DNA of 64,000 nt. Origin: Euonymus europaeus (lineage: Eukaryota > Streptophyta > Magnoliopsida > Celastrales > Celastraceae). This document shows, one piece after another, positions 34,813 to 51,550 of the stretch. Made by a program: the position numbers and the translations under genes. The first letter of the stretch is position 1. Each line of letters begins with the position of its first letter. The stretch covers positions 20,184,760-20,248,759 of the forward strand of contig OY756969.1 of NCBI GenBank assembly GCA_963580455.1. Reading direction: 5' to 3'. The notes under the pieces were generated by a model. It had not been told where the DNA came from and did no database searches. It worked only from the letters and a program-made list of their open reading frames with translations.

Positions 34813-35072
34813 TGACGCAGCACGAAACAACAAAAGGGATTACAAGCGTAAATTCCCAAGAACGCCTTGGAATCCATTAAGAGGATTTTGGTTCAACACC
34901 AAAGGATTTTTTATAAAATTCAATCATAAATCCAATAGTCGGCCAACAAGGCTTACATAACCAAAACAAACCCTAAAGCCAAGCGAAAATACCAAAAATG
35001 ACATCTATTAATCTAATAAGCAAATTAAATAAAAAGTCAACGGAAACAAATAAAACTTTGACTGCCAGTCCA
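34813..35072 (-). repeat. 3' LTR of the gypsy element
   Basis: Direct repeat of 45806-46064. On the + strand it starts TGACGCAGCA and ends near GTCCA. Confidence 0.85.
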
Positions 35073-35184
35073 CCAATCTTTCACAGCTTATTTGAAGACG
35101 TTCTAGACCAAAACACATCGTAGAGGACTCAAATCAATCTTCAGAAACATATTATGATAGTGAAACGGACACCCTTGTCAAAAG

Positions 35185-36506
35185 CTACTGTTGTTTCTTC
35201 TCAACAACAACTTTAATCTTCTTCCTTTCAATTTCAGCTTCCTTCCAATCAAAAGCTTTCTCAAACACAAATGCCACCCGTTGTACGTCAGTCTCCCCCA
35301 CTTTAGAAGAACTCGACCCTGAGTTATCATCAGGATAAAGGGGACCATCTTCCTTAAAAGCAAAGTCTATCACATAAGCATTATCGTCAATGCGCTTTAA
35401 CACCTTGTATGGGCCATACTTCGCGGTTTTAATTTGTTGTACGTACCAATAAGAAAACATTCCTTTCTAAGGAACACCATAACAAAATCATCTTCATTAA
35501 ACACCCTCCGTCTACGATGCTTATCCGCCGCTGCTTTATATTTAGCATTTGTAGTCTCTAGACATTGCCTTATTTCATCCCAAATGGAAACAACAACCTC
35601 AGCCATTCCCTCAGCAAAGGTACAAATACCAGGACTTTTGGGCAGTTTCACCAAGTCCATAACATGATAAGGTACAACAGTATACATGATAGCAAAAAGG
35701 GATTTACCTGTGGCACTATGAATGGCGCTATTGTAAGCAAACTCCAACTGAGGCAATGCAAAATCCCAATGCTTCGGCTTTTCTCCACAAATACTATGCA
35801 CCATATTTCCCAACGTCCGATTAGTAACTTCAGTCTGCCCATCAGTTTGAGGATGTGCGGTGGTACTCCTATTTAATTTAGTTCCAAACAGTCGCCAAAG
35901 AGTGATCCAAAAACGACTGTGAAATTTAGTATCCCTATTATAAGTAATAGTCTTTGGAACACCATGCAAACGGACAACTTCTCTGAAATAAATCTTGGCT
36001 ATATTAGATGCATTAGTCATCTTCTTACATGGTATAAAATGAGCCATTTTGAAGAATCTATCCACCACCATAAAAATTGAATCTACTCTTCGATGTGTAT
36101 GCAACAATCCAAGCACGAAGTCCATCGACACAACCTACCATATATCTTCAGGGATAGGAAGAGGAGTATACAACCCAGTATCCTGTACTTGACCTTTTGA
36201 AGTCTAACAGGCATAACAATTGCCAACAATTGTTACTATATCCCGTTTTAGTTGAGGCCAAAAGTACCGTTCCTCTAGGCCTGTAATGGTCTTGTCACAC
36301 CCCAAGTGACCACTTAAACCACCACTATGCAGCCCAAGTGACCACTTAAACCACCACTATGCAGATCTCTAATAAGTTTCTCACGTAAGGAGGAAATAGG
36401 AATGCACAATCTATCCCCTTTGAATAGAAACCCATCTGAAATATAAAAATTTGCAGCAGCTTCCCCTGAATACATTTTCTCCAAATCTCCCAAAAATCTG
36501 AATCAT
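35185..36506 (-). pseudogene. Gypsy integrase
   Basis: The catalytic core lies mostly in one frame (35397-36131) with SMDFVLGL, the region [13 protein letters not shown] (second catalytic Asp) and [17 protein letters not shown] (catalytic Glu). The C-terminal part continues in another frame at 35185-35460 ([20 protein letters not shown]). The N-terminal zinc-binding part is at about 36180-36400 and contains a 32 bp tandem duplication that breaks its frame. The first core motif before SMDF is also degraded. Confidence 0.85.
36301..36364. repeat. Exact 32 bp tandem duplication in integrase
   Basis: 36301-36332 and 36333-36364 are identical. The unit is not a multiple of three and so shifts the frame. 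Confidence 0.95.
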
Positions 36507-36511
36507 CCTCA

Positions 36512-38453
36512 TGCTAAGTGCCAAAATATACATTCCAGAAGTCGATTAGATATAGACACTTATGAATGATTAAGCTTTAAAATGATAGTTTTTGTGCATT
36601 AAATTCAAATATTATTTTGACTATCAATTTATTATTTTGATGCAATGTTGCAGGTTTAGAAGCCAAGTTTTAGTCATGCTTATTTATGATTCAACCCAAA
36701 CCTAACCAATTGTGGAATCCTTCATTTATAAGTGGAGTTATTGATGTGTGTATTTTATATCACATTTACATGCATATTTTGATACACAAGTGCATTATTT
36801 TGAATCAAGATTGAGTTAATACTTTAAGATTTTATATGTTTTATATGTAGGAGGGTTGGTGCGAAGTTGTAGCTAAATTGGAGCATGTTCGAACAAAAAC
36901 TAGATCAAAAATGCCCTTCTGGTGCCCTTTGGGCTCTCTAGCACTTCAGAGGCACAAAAATATAGATTAGAGTGCTCTTCTGGCGCTCCAGCACTGTAAG
37001 GGCGCCAAGAGTTTTCCAACTTTTTAGGAAACCTAGTTTTATGAGGTTTTTGAGACCCAAAACGTGTAAACCTAGTTGAGGACTCCTAGGAGACTTGTAT
37101 TAGGTATAAATAGGATTGGAAAATATCAGAAAAAGGTTACAAAACTTTTCATGGGTGGGAATTGCTTTTGTTCATGAAGCAGCTCTTCTTTCTCATTCCC
37201 CCACGTTTGTGTATCAATTCATGGTTTCTTCTTCCATTTTTATATTTATTTTCATGGGTTGTAACTAAACTCATATCTAGGGTTTGACCTATCGAAGCAT
37301 GAATATTATGAGTTGATCTTATTACAAGTGTTTAATTCAATTTTCAATCATTGTTCTTAATTGTCATGCTTCAAAATATGATTTCTGCATAATTGCTTGA
37401 TCAGGAATTGTCTTGTTTGTTATATTCATATAGCCAAATCATGTAAGCGATCTATATTTATGTCTTTTATTGGAATCGGAATTAAGAAAGTTAATTGTCG
37501 ACTGCTCTGATTTGGGTTTAGGGGATTAATTGGTTACTACAGTTCTTTTATTCGTAATGAGTTATTTTTACTAAGTTAAATACTGCCATCAAATAATATT
37601 AATTTGGTACTAATAATACGTGTTGTTTCCATGATCAATGGATCAACATAATTAAGCGAGGAATCAACTCTAGGCTTTTTATCATTGTTGATTCTTGTTT
37701 GCTTGCTTCTCTATGAATTAAGTGTGTTCTCTTTCGTTTAATAATCATTTATTTTAATATTAAGTAGATCTTTTGACTGAGCTCGTCTCTGTGGGATCGA
37801 CCTCGTACTTATATCTTTTGTGCTACTATAGTACACGTGCACTTGCGAGTATGAAGATTTTGATTTTTTCATGATATGTGATAACAACATTCACAACAAG
37901 GTCATGGTCAGACTCTCGTTGTATGATTCTCTCTTAGGTGCATGGTGTCTACCTCAGTACGTGTATTTTCAATTGAAATTTAGCATGGTGTCTGCATCAA
38001 TTAACAATCAAGAACCCAATAAGATAAAAGAGAATATGAACATCAGAAGAATTTTAATACATGGTGTTTGTACTTAGATATTCAAGAATTGATTTCTCAT
38101 AACTCGTTTTAATCAAATTATATGTTGCAAACAATAACATATTCAACAAGCCAATTGATCATGTTCTACAACAATTAATTCCAATAGATGTCTCAAAGTT
38201 AGCTATTCAAAGAAACAAAACTATTAGAATTACTTCATATTCTTATTTTTAATATTAATGTTTTTATCTTTACTGTTATATGTTATGAGACTTAACGCCC
38301 CCATCTCACCTTTACAATTATGTGTAAATTATATTCAAGTTTTATATTGTATATTTATTAGTATCACTTCTCGTGGGATCGAATTTTACTTGTCCATTAT
38401 ATATTATTTGTACAGTTATAAAATTATTTTAAATTGTTACTAACGACGTAACA
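36512..38453 (+). mobile_element. Solo LTR or LTR-like insert in gypsy pol (1.94 kb)
   Basis: TSD CCTCA at 36507-36511 and 38454-38458. The ends are TGCTAAG...GTAACA. It lacks pol sequence. A stretch at about 37778-37855 (CTGTGGGATCGACCTCGTAC, then CACGTGCACTTGCGAG) resembles the 3' end of Ty3/gypsy LTRs of the Tat/Athila type. About 600 bp follow this signature before the end of the insert, so a further rearrangement or nested piece is possible. Confidence 0.8.
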
Positions 38454-38458
38454 CCTCA

Positions 38459-39042
38459 TACAACTCTTTTAAACACTCAAACCCCTCATCCTCTTGGGAA
38501 AGAGTAATTATTTAGGAGGCCCTTCGACTAAGGGTGTCAGCTACTTGGTTTGAGACTCCAGTTCTAATATGCATCTTGCTCACTTGTTTCTGACTATTAA
38601 TAAATTTTAGCACTTGATGATCTGTACACAGTACAAACTCCTTCTGAATCAAATAATGCTCCCAGTGCTTCAATGCTCTAACCACAGCATAAAATTCCTG
38701 ATCATACGTACTCCACTTTTGCCGAGCCTCTGAAAGTTTTATGAAAAGAAAGCAATTGGTCGCTTTTCTTGAGAAAGAACAACTCTCACTCCTACCCCAC
38801 TTGCATTGCATTCGACCTCGAATACTCTCTCAAAGTTTGGAAGAGCCAGAACCGGTTCGGTGCACAATTTTTCTTTGATCAAAGAAAAATTGTGTTCTTG
38901 CGCTTCTCCCCAGTGGAATTTTCCTTGCTTGAGACACTCAGTAATAGGAGCAGTGATGGTACTGAAGTCTTGTACAAATCTTCGATAAAAGGTGGCCAAA
39001 CCATGGAAACTCCTCACGTCTGAAACGTTCTTTGGTGTTGGC
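38459..39042 (-). pseudogene. Gypsy RT end and RNase H
   Basis: The minus-strand frame at 38739-39062 starts at the junction and has [20 protein letters not shown], the standard RT connection segment, and the RNase H start ([19 protein letters not shown]; the usual DAS is CNAS here). The frame at 38512-38811 continues with [20 protein letters not shown] and [13 protein letters not shown]. The sequence continues across both flanking inserts. Confidence 0.85.
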
Positions 39043-40217
39043 TGATAGGTGCAAAAATGCACCTGTACTTATGATCTTTAGGGATATTAATTATGATCTT
39101 TCAAGTCCAATTACTACTTAATTGGTGTTTTATTGAGCAGGTGATAGCTGGCTGGAATATGGGTGATTTAAAGAGTTTTCTGGGCAAACAGTGCAACCTG
39201 ATTGTGAACACATTGCGACCAAAGTGCGACCTGTTTGCGGCTGCAGATTTTATCGGGCCAGTGACGTAATTTTAAGGGCTGATGTGGCAAGTAGGGTTTT
39301 AAATACTAAAAACTCGACCAGAAAGAGAGATTGGACGCCGCAGCGCTACAGAAGAGGGAGGAGGCAGCAAAAGGAAGAGAAGAGTCATTCCAATTGAGCA
39401 ATTCTTCTTCCCCAACTGAAAATTCTGGTTTATTTATGCAATTCAGTCATGAACATGTGTAACTAAATTTCTATTTAGTTTGGTTTGGTTAGTTTCTTCT
39501 ACCACAACTTGTTGCACAATCTGATTGACAATTACACCAGGTTTAATTCATTGATTCTCTGAATTTAATGTTGATTTCTTATTATTGTGTTTGCCTGATC
39601 AACATCATGATGATAAGAACTGTTAGTTGAATACATTCGGCTGACCCATACCCGGTGTTTGACGAAGTAACAAGAATCTGCATAGGATCCAGATTTGGGA
39701 ATTGTGAACACAATTGATTAGGTGGTACACCAACGCTTAAGGTTGTGCGATTGTCGACTTTCTCGTTCATATGCTTGTCTTAGGGAAATCTTAGGGTACA
39801 CCAACCAAGACCCTTACTGTAAGAAAAGATTTTGGTCTGGACCAAAGCCAAATTCGTTGCTTAGGAAAGTCATAATTAGGAGAGCCGGACCAAGGTCTTC
39901 TAATTGACAACGGTAAACCTTTAAATTGTGTGATTGCATATTAAGTTGTGTGATTGAGTGACGGTAGAAGAACAACACCAACCCAAGCTAGATCTCCTCC
40001 ATATTTATTTATCCAATTTTAGCATATTTTAATTGTTTATTTCAATCTGAATTTTCTGCATTATTATTGCTACTTTGTTTGTTTGGTGATTGATACGGTC
40101 CCTGTGGATTCGACCCCACTCTCTTTTATACTGTCCCACGACACGTACACTTGCGATTGGGTAAGACCCGTCAGTATTTGATATTGCAGGTTTACTTGCG
40201 ATATTTTATATCGACCA
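39043..40217 (+). mobile_element. Solo LTR in gypsy pol (1175 bp)
   Basis: TSD TTGGC at 39038-39042 and 40218-40222. The ends are TGATAGGTGC...ATCGACCA. Near its 3' end it has GTCCCTGTGGATTCGACCCC and ACACGTACACTTGCGATTGG, characteristic of plant Tat/Athila-type gypsy LTRs. No internal coding region. With one TSD copy removed the gypsy RT runs on in frame. Confidence 0.88.
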
Positions 40218-40222
40218 TTGGC

Positions 40223-40898
40223 CGATCACGGATGACCCTGGTTTTCTCCTCATCCACTTGGATGCCGTCCTCGCCAACTACATAGCCGAGAAACAATACT
40301 TTCTTGCAACAAAAATTGCACTTCTTCAGGTTCATATCCAACTCGTTTTCATGCAATGCACAAAGAACCTGCTCAAGCTGTTTTAAGTGTTCCTCCTTTG
40401 TTTTGCTGTAGATTAGTATATCATCAAAATAAAATATAACAAAAGAACCAATAAAAGGTCATAAAACCTGATTCATGAGTCATATAAACGTTCTTGGCAC
40501 CGTTAGACAACCCAAAAGCATCACCAGCCACTCATATAGACCATCTTTGTTTTTGAAAACCGTCTTCCATTCATCAACCGGCCTAATCTGAATTTGGTGG
40601 TATCCACTGCGAAGGTCGATTTTAGAAAATAATTTCGAGCCTTCAAGAACATCCAATATATCATCAAGTTGCAAAATGGGAAATCGGTATTTGATAGTGA
40701 TTCGATTAATGGCCCTGCCATCGACACATATACGCCAAGATTTCTTGCCATCGAGTGATTTCTTAGGAACCAAAAGGATTGGTACTGCACAAGGGCTCAT
40801 GCTCTCTTTAATAAATCCTTTCTTCAGTAAATCTTCAATTTTCTCTCGTAAAATTTCATACGATAGTGTGGCAAATTTGGCAAGCTTGCTCCAGGGAC
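40223..40898 (-). pseudogene. Gypsy reverse transcriptase core
   Basis: Minus-strand motifs in order: [58 protein letters not shown] and [12 protein letters not shown]. After a frameshift near 40480 come the FDDI catalytic box (about 40410-40425) and [15 protein letters not shown]. The PIF/Harbinger insertion lies 5' of this domain. Confidence 0.88.
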
Positions 40899-42383
40899 TA
40901 AGGCTCCGTTGGTATGCATTTCCCATAAAGCTATGGGACCCACTAAAAAGTGGTGCATACCAAATGACACTTTAAAAAGTGATGCATAAACGCGGTCCAA
41001 AATGAGACGCTGATTCTGAAAAGTGTTTCATTGCGTTTCATCCGTAATTTGTTTTTGAAGACAACACTGCCCTCCCCCCTAACTGAAGCCCCCGTTTCTT
41101 TCAGTTAAGACGATCGTCTCTCTTGCTGGCGATTCGTTTGGTTCATCTCCCCCTTTATCAGATCAGGTACTCTTCTCCTTCCCTCTGTTCCTCGCGATCT
41201 TCTTCCCCACTCTGTTTCAATTACAGCATGCTTTGCCCTCTCTTGGCATATTTGATTTTTGTCTTCTTGTGTTTTTGTTTGAATCTTGTGAAGAATTTGA
41301 GATACTTCTTGTGCAGATTGAGGTTTTTATGTTTGATAGATTCTCTTTGCTTATTCATAGATTTACTTTGCTTATGCAAATCTTCACTATATTTGTTCGT
41401 TATCGACATTTATCTACCAGGTTCCATTCCATTCTCGTCTTTTTGTGTGAGAACTCCAATTTTGTAAATCGTTCATTATTTTTGTCTAAAGATAGCTATA
41501 TTCATTGTGAATCGTAGATATGTTAGAGCCATAATTTTGAATTTATAATTGGTTTTCTCTTGAAGGCCATGTTCGGTAGATATCTGCCTTGCAAAATTTG
41601 AGATTGTAGAATGAAATTTTTTAATATTGGGTCTTTATCAAGAATCAAACTTTTTCCTTGCCATGAAGGACTAAACTTTCTAGTCCATTTGAAGAATCAA
41701 AGCTAATTTCTTGTTGGCAGAACCTTGGATTATATAAAGTGTAAACTGGGTGATAAGAGTAGTTCATTTTGGCACGTAGTGAGATTGGTTTTTATGGTTT
41801 CTGAATAGCTGTTGCCTATTGTCTTTTTAAGGGTAATAGTTCATCCATATTATTTATAAATTTACTCAGTCCTGTTGCAAAGATTGTTTAGCGTTCTGAC
41901 AGTATCGTTACCATATAATTGAACGATCATACAAGAGACTACAATACCTGCAAGTATACTTCAATTTAAATTTCTGTGATTAGGATGAAATTTCATCATA
42001 TACATGGGTTTAGTTGGGCCTTAGATTGACTAGCTACCACTCAAGAATGATATACTGCCATTGTTTTAATTTATTGTTGGACTGCATTGCTTCTGGTGAT
42101 GCTTTGCTTAATGGACAATGATAGGACATACAAGGTGTCAACTTATTTGCTGTTAAGAAATGCAACTGGGCAGTTCCCACTTGGTGTACTTTTTGAGATA
42201 AATATCCACTTATTTTGTCTTCTTGAAATAAGTGGGTTGAATTTGATGGTATTTATTTTGTGCTTGATTGGGTACATGAAAAAAAATGTGTGCCTTATTT
42301 AGTTTATTTCATGTTTCTGGCCTTGGGTTATGCTATTAATAGATTAGTCTTTTTTTAATGTCTTTATATGATATCTATTGAAA

Positions 42384-42860
42384 ATGAGTAGAAAGGGGAA
42401 TGAAACAGTTGGTGACTCAAAAAAGACAAAGTGGACTGATGAATCAATTGAAATTTTCATACACCTTTGTATTAAAGAGTCAAAAAAATAAAAATAAAAA
42501 TGGGACCTACTGATTAATGGTATTGCCAACGAATGGTTCCTGAGTTTGTTTCTTTGAGTGGTATCGACTTTTCTGCTGGGGTTTTGAAAAATCGATATGA
42601 CAACTTGAAACAAAATTGGCAATTGTGGAACAAGCTAAAGTCTAAGGAGACCGGTTTGGGGTGGAATAGCATGAGGGGAACTATTGATGCATCCGATGAA
42701 TGGTGGACTGCAAGGATTGAGGTATGTTTACATTAAACATATTATTTTGTTCATTTTTTTTTCTTTGTATGTTCCCTATGTAATTACCTTTGGTTGTAAA
42801 TGCATTGCAGGAGAATCCACAATACAAGACGTTTCGTAGGGCTCCGTTGAAATTTGTTGA
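42384..42860 (+). pseudogene. PIF/Harbinger ORF1 (Myb/SANT-like DNA-binding)
   Basis: It opens MSRKGNETVG and continues KKTKWTDESIEIFIHLCIKE, then stops at 42488-42490 in an A-rich run. The domain resumes in another frame with LKNRYDNLKQNWQLWNKLKS, GLGWN and, after an apparent intron at about 42722-42810, ENPQYKTFRRAPLKFVEKL. In active elements this protein works with the transposase at the element ends. Confidence 0.75.
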
Positions 42861-42943
42861 AAAGCTTGACTTGCTGTTTAATGAGTTCCAACACAAAATG
42901 AGGTCCAACACAAAATGTGGGAAGAAAATGAGTTCCAACACAA

Positions 42944-43614
42944 AATGTGTTGGCAGTGTGTGACTTTGACATGCTGTATACCTATGTTTCAGCTGAATGG
43001 GAGGGATCGGCTCATGATATGTGTGTGCTCAAGGATTCAATAAATGACGACAGACTTGGTTTCCTGTATCCACCTCCAGGTTTGTATCATTTTCTCTTAC
43101 CATATATTGAAATAATCTTTTTATTATATTTTAATAATGACATCGTACCTATATAAGCAGGAAAGTATTATCTGGTCGATGCGGGTTATCCGAATAGAAC
43201 CGGATTTCTTGCACCATATAATGGTGACATATATCATGCTCCACAATTTTGTGGACCTATATCTCCTACTAGAAAGAGAGAGATTTTCAACCGTGCACAC
43301 TATTCTCTAAGAGGTGTGATTGAGCGCACTTTCAGAGTCACAAAGAAAAAGTGAAGAATTCTTATGCTATGCCATCTTATGATATTAGAATTCAGGTGGA
43401 GATTGTTATTGCAAGTGTGACTCTCCACAACTTCATTCGTTTGCATGCTGTGCAGGACATGGACTTTGATATTGCTTCTACTTTAACTGATGTCAATATG
43501 GATGATGAAGAAGAAGAAGACCATACTAAAGCTGATCAAACTATCTTGTATGATGATAGAAGCATCTTTGATTTGAGAGAGGAAATAGCTGAATTACTAT
43601 TTAATGCACATTAG
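42944..43614 (+). pseudogene. PIF/Harbinger DDE transposase, 5'-deleted and frameshifted
   Basis: The catalytic parts are visible: first Asp in CDFDMLYTYVSAEWEGSAHD (about 42959-43018), second in YYLVDAGYPNRTGFLAPY (from about 43166), Glu in VIERTFRVTKK. A GT-AG intron probably spans 43080-43160. The frame shifts near 43345, and the tail (VTLHNFIRLH, then an acidic stretch) follows at 43351-43614. The first half of the transposase is missing: ORF1 runs almost directly into the first DDE motif through a short repeat at 42885-42950 built of TCCAACACAAAATG units. Confidence 0.85.
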
Positions 43615-43925
43615 TATTTATAAAATTATTGTGTGTTACAAATATTTCTAAAATGTCATGTAAGAACTCTAGTTATGTGTCTAATTAAAACTTTTTATTT
43701 AATATTGTTACTCTTTTATTACAATGTCCTTTTTTGTCATTTTATATAAAATATCATTACAAAAAGCTAATATAAAAAAGTGAACCAAACACCTCACAAC
43801 ATCTTACACAGCTTAAAACTGTAGGTCCCACAGCTTTTTACACAACATTTTTTTTACAGCTAAAAGTACAATATTTTTCACAACTTTATGCTGTGAAATA
43901 TAATTGGATAACAAACGGACCCTAA

Positions 43926-45765
43926 ATCAATCTGATGCTGTACGTTCTGCGTAGGCGGTAATTCGGTTGATAAATTTTCCGCCGTAAGTTCTGAAAATTC
44001 CACTAGTATGTTCTGAACATCAGGAGGAATTTGTTCCTCCTCTTTGACTACTGTGGTCATCAATCCCTTCACAATGACGGGGTCTAACGAATCTGTCTCT
44101 CTTATATCATCAATCAGCTCCTTCTCATCACTAATCATGACCAGGAAATTAGTCATTTTTGCTCTCGCAGGTTTGGAGTCTGATATAGGAGTCATGGCGA
44201 TTTTCCTATGCTGCCATCTGAAAAGTACTATGTTATCCCGACCCTTCAATGTCGAGTCTACATCGTACTGCGAAGGACGCCCAAGCAATAAATGACACGC
44301 ATCCATGTCAAGTACATTACAAACCACTTTGTCTTTATAATGTTTCCCGATGGACAACGGCACTTTACAAGTGTCTTCCACGCAGACAGAAGGTCCCTTC
44401 TTTACCTAGCCAAGAGAGTAAGGGTTCACATGAGGACTGACTAGTAACTTCAAAGCCTCTACCACTGCCTTGGATATAAAATTATCACAGCTGCCATCGT
44501 CGACAATAACTTCACAAGCCTTTCCATTAATTGAACAAAGGGACGAAAAATGTTCTTTCGCTGTCCCTCCTCCCTTGGGGATAATAGAAGGCATTGCAAC
44601 ACCAAATTAAGTCGATCTCCACCCTCTTCAACGGAAAATTCAACTCCATCATAATCCTCCTCTTCTATTTCAGCATCCTGTTCTGCCTCATCTTCGCCCT
44701 CGGCATCAATCAGATTTACCTGTTTTTATTTCGGACAGACATTTGATCGATGACCCGGTTTGCTACATCTGAAACAGATAATCCCAGTATCCCAGTAGGT
44801 TTGCTATATGGATTTTCCTTCTAAGGCTGATTTCGGGATGCACCTATATAAGGTGTTTTACTGCTACCTTTCCCAAATTTAACTCCACCAAAATTCAAAG
44901 TCACAGACTGTCCCTTTGCTGAGGAAAATTGGCTAGTTTGCTTAGTTTGTTCGACGGCTTCTCTCCTATATGTGGTCTGCTGTTTCTCCTTGTCCATCTG
45001 TTATGCTTTCAACGCGATGTTTATAGGCTGTTGTAGACTCCATAAATTCTGTCTTGAACCGTCTACTTCAATCCCATAACATACCTGGCTACCTTCTGGT
45101 TTTTAGTCTCACCCAATTGACACCGTTCACACAACCGCATAAATTCATCAGTATAGTCTGTAATCGAACGATTTCTTTGCACGCAGTTCATATACAATCG
45201 ATACAACATCTGCTCATAGTCTGCAGAAAGAAAATGGCCCATCAACATCTGTTTCATCCTCCACCAAGATGTTATTTTGCTTCTTCCTTGGCTCTGTCGT
45301 GTAGCCTGCAATTGATCCTACCAAACTGCTGCAGTAGCCTTGAGACGATAGGCCACCATCTTGACTTTCTTAGACTCTTGTATCTACATAACATCAAAAA
45401 ATCTCTCCACCTCCATAATCCAGTCTAAGAAACCTTCAACGTTAAGATTTCCTACAAACGACGTAATAACTGCCTTGAAATGAAAATCACGATTTCGGTT
45501 ATTGGCATGGACCGGTTCATCAATCTCTTCATCTGAATCTGAATCGCTACATGGATATGGAATTTGGTCTTGAGGCCGAACCCTATTCTGTTGCAATTCT
45601 CCCTGGTTGACAGCACTACGATCAGCCCGTTGATTTTGGATTAAGGGCCTGTAGCATCTTTGCAATCTTTTCCAACCGTGCACTCATAGTATCCATCCGT
45701 GCATTCTGGGCAGCAAGTTTTGTACAAACGTCTGGGACACCTTCACGATCACCATCACGAGCCAT
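43926..45765 (-). pseudogene. Gypsy gag and protease
   Basis: Gag begins at 45765 (MARDGDREGVPDVCTKLAAQ) and continues in several frames through the RNA-binding region to a zinc knuckle CFRCSKPGHRSNVC at about 44735-44780. The protease region has VDDGSCDNFI (about 44475-44505) and LLLGRPSQYD (about 44265-44295). The frame then runs to the PIF/Harbinger junction. At least three stops or shifts separate the gag pieces. Confidence 0.82.
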
Positions 45766-45791
45766 TGAACGTCGAGCAGGGAGAAACCCTT

Positions 45792-45803
45792 GCTCTGATA
45801 TCA
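45792..45803 (-). other. Gypsy primer-binding site
   Basis: On the minus strand TGATATCAGAGC, one base different from the TGGTATCAGAGC of initiator-Met tRNA priming sites, two bases from the 5' LTR. Confidence 0.75.
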
Positions 45804-45805
45804 AT

Positions 45806-46064
45806 TGACGCAGCATGAAACAACAGAAGGGATTACAAGTGTAAATTCCCAAGAACGCCTTGGAATCCACCAAGAGAATTTTGGTTCAACACCAAAGGTT
45901 TTTCATAAAATTCAATCATAAATCCAATAGTCGGTCAACAAGGCTTACATAACCAAAAGAAACCCTAACGCGAAGCAAAAATACAAAAAATGACATCTAT
46001 TAATCTAATAAGCAAATTAAATAAAAAGTCAACAGAAACAAATAAAACTTTGACTGTCCTTCCA
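45806..46064 (-). repeat. 5' LTR of the gypsy element
   Basis: Direct repeat of 34813-35072, next to the primer-binding site. Confidence 0.85.
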
Positions 46065-47129
46065 CGAGCTTTGCGAGTGGAAGAAGGTTAAGTTTGGGCT
46101 TGATATTATTTAATTAAGAGGAGAAAGATAGAAAGATAAAGGAAGAAGGAATAAGAGAATGATCACATAGAGACAATCATTGATGGTTACATTAGACAAA
46201 GAGATTGTGAAGACAACGGATAACCAATCAAATATAAACATTTGATCTGGGGGAGCATGAATCCTAATTTTTTAAAGAAGCACATTTGATTTGAATTTGA
46301 CATTTTATTTATTATTTTAGTTAAATTGATGCCATTGTATGAACCCTTGTTTTTATTTTTATTTTTCTAAAATTTCCATGAAAGTAAATTTTTGTTGGAA
46401 AAGGATTTCATTGACTTTTGGGTGTCATGTCAACAATTTGACAAATTGAAACCCAACTAAACTGACTGTGACATGACTCCATTTTTCCACTAACATTTCT
46501 GAAACATTTAACATTTTGGTGATTAAATTATAACATATACTATCAATTTGTGATAAAAAAAATATCATTTACCAGACGTGATACACACACTAAATTCACT
46601 TGTCCTCCCAAAATTCGTGAATTTGGAAACATATGCTATTTTATTGAGCTTTTTTATTATTTAAAGATACTAGAAACCTATACTTTGCGTTTGTTTGATA
46701 GAGAGTATATCTAACATAGAATAAGTCAGTGTAAAAAATAATGTCTGAGTATATCTGACATAGTATAAGCTAAATAAAGTTGCAATTCTCTTGATACCAG
46801 ATGTTCCCAAATCAACTAGTAGAAATTCCATCATTTAATTAAATTTTAGTACTAGTAGTAGGTCTTTTGTTTTGCTAATCAAGAAAACATATTTTGGTGC
46901 AAGGTCTCAAGCTAACATTTTCTTTTCTGTGATCTCAATCAACGAACAATAAGGATTAGCTAAAACGGTGCTTCATAATTCAGTTAACTATGAGAAGGAA
47001 ATTCCATTTATTACAAATACATTTGTCTTAGCCATTGCAAAATGCAAATGTCTCAGCAAAACACATTTCCCCATCAAATATGTAGAAAGGTGCAATGTGA
47101 CTTCTCATAGATTGATGAAGTGAGTCGTC
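46065..47129. other. Intergenic region, 3' side of the reductase gene
   Basis: AT-rich with no gene seen. A minus-strand AATAAA (complement at 47007-47012) lies about 118 bp beyond the reductase stop and may be its poly(A) signal. Confidence 0.45.
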
Positions 47130-51545
<4,416 letters not shown>

Positions 51546-51550
51546 AACAT

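Larger units (their letters stand above)
40902..43922 (+). mobile_element. PIF/Harbinger transposon with decayed coding region (3.0 kb)
   Basis: TSD TAA at 40899-40901 and 43923-43925. Inverted ends GGCTCCGTTGGTATGC against GGGTCCGTTTGTTATCC. It carries both usual genes of the superfamily, a Myb/SANT-like ORF and a DDE transposase, on the plus strand, both broken. The right end is shared with the MITE at 17239-17916. It sits between the gypsy protease and RT regions. Confidence 0.92.
34813..46064 (-). mobile_element. Ty3/gypsy LTR retrotransposon with three later insertions
   Basis: Direct LTRs of about 260 bp at 34813-35072 and 45806-46064. The primer-binding site complement is at 45792-45803. 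Gag, protease, RT, RNase H and integrase follow in gypsy order on the minus strand. Subtracting the inserts at 36512-38453, 39043-40217 and 40902-43922, each with one TSD copy, leaves about 5.1 kb. At each junction the pol or gag-pol sequence becomes continuous. No TSD was found for the host element itself, so its ends may have rearranged. In-frame stops and shifts show it is inactive. Small size and short LTRs suggest a chromovirus lineage; the clade is uncertain. Confidence 0.9.
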
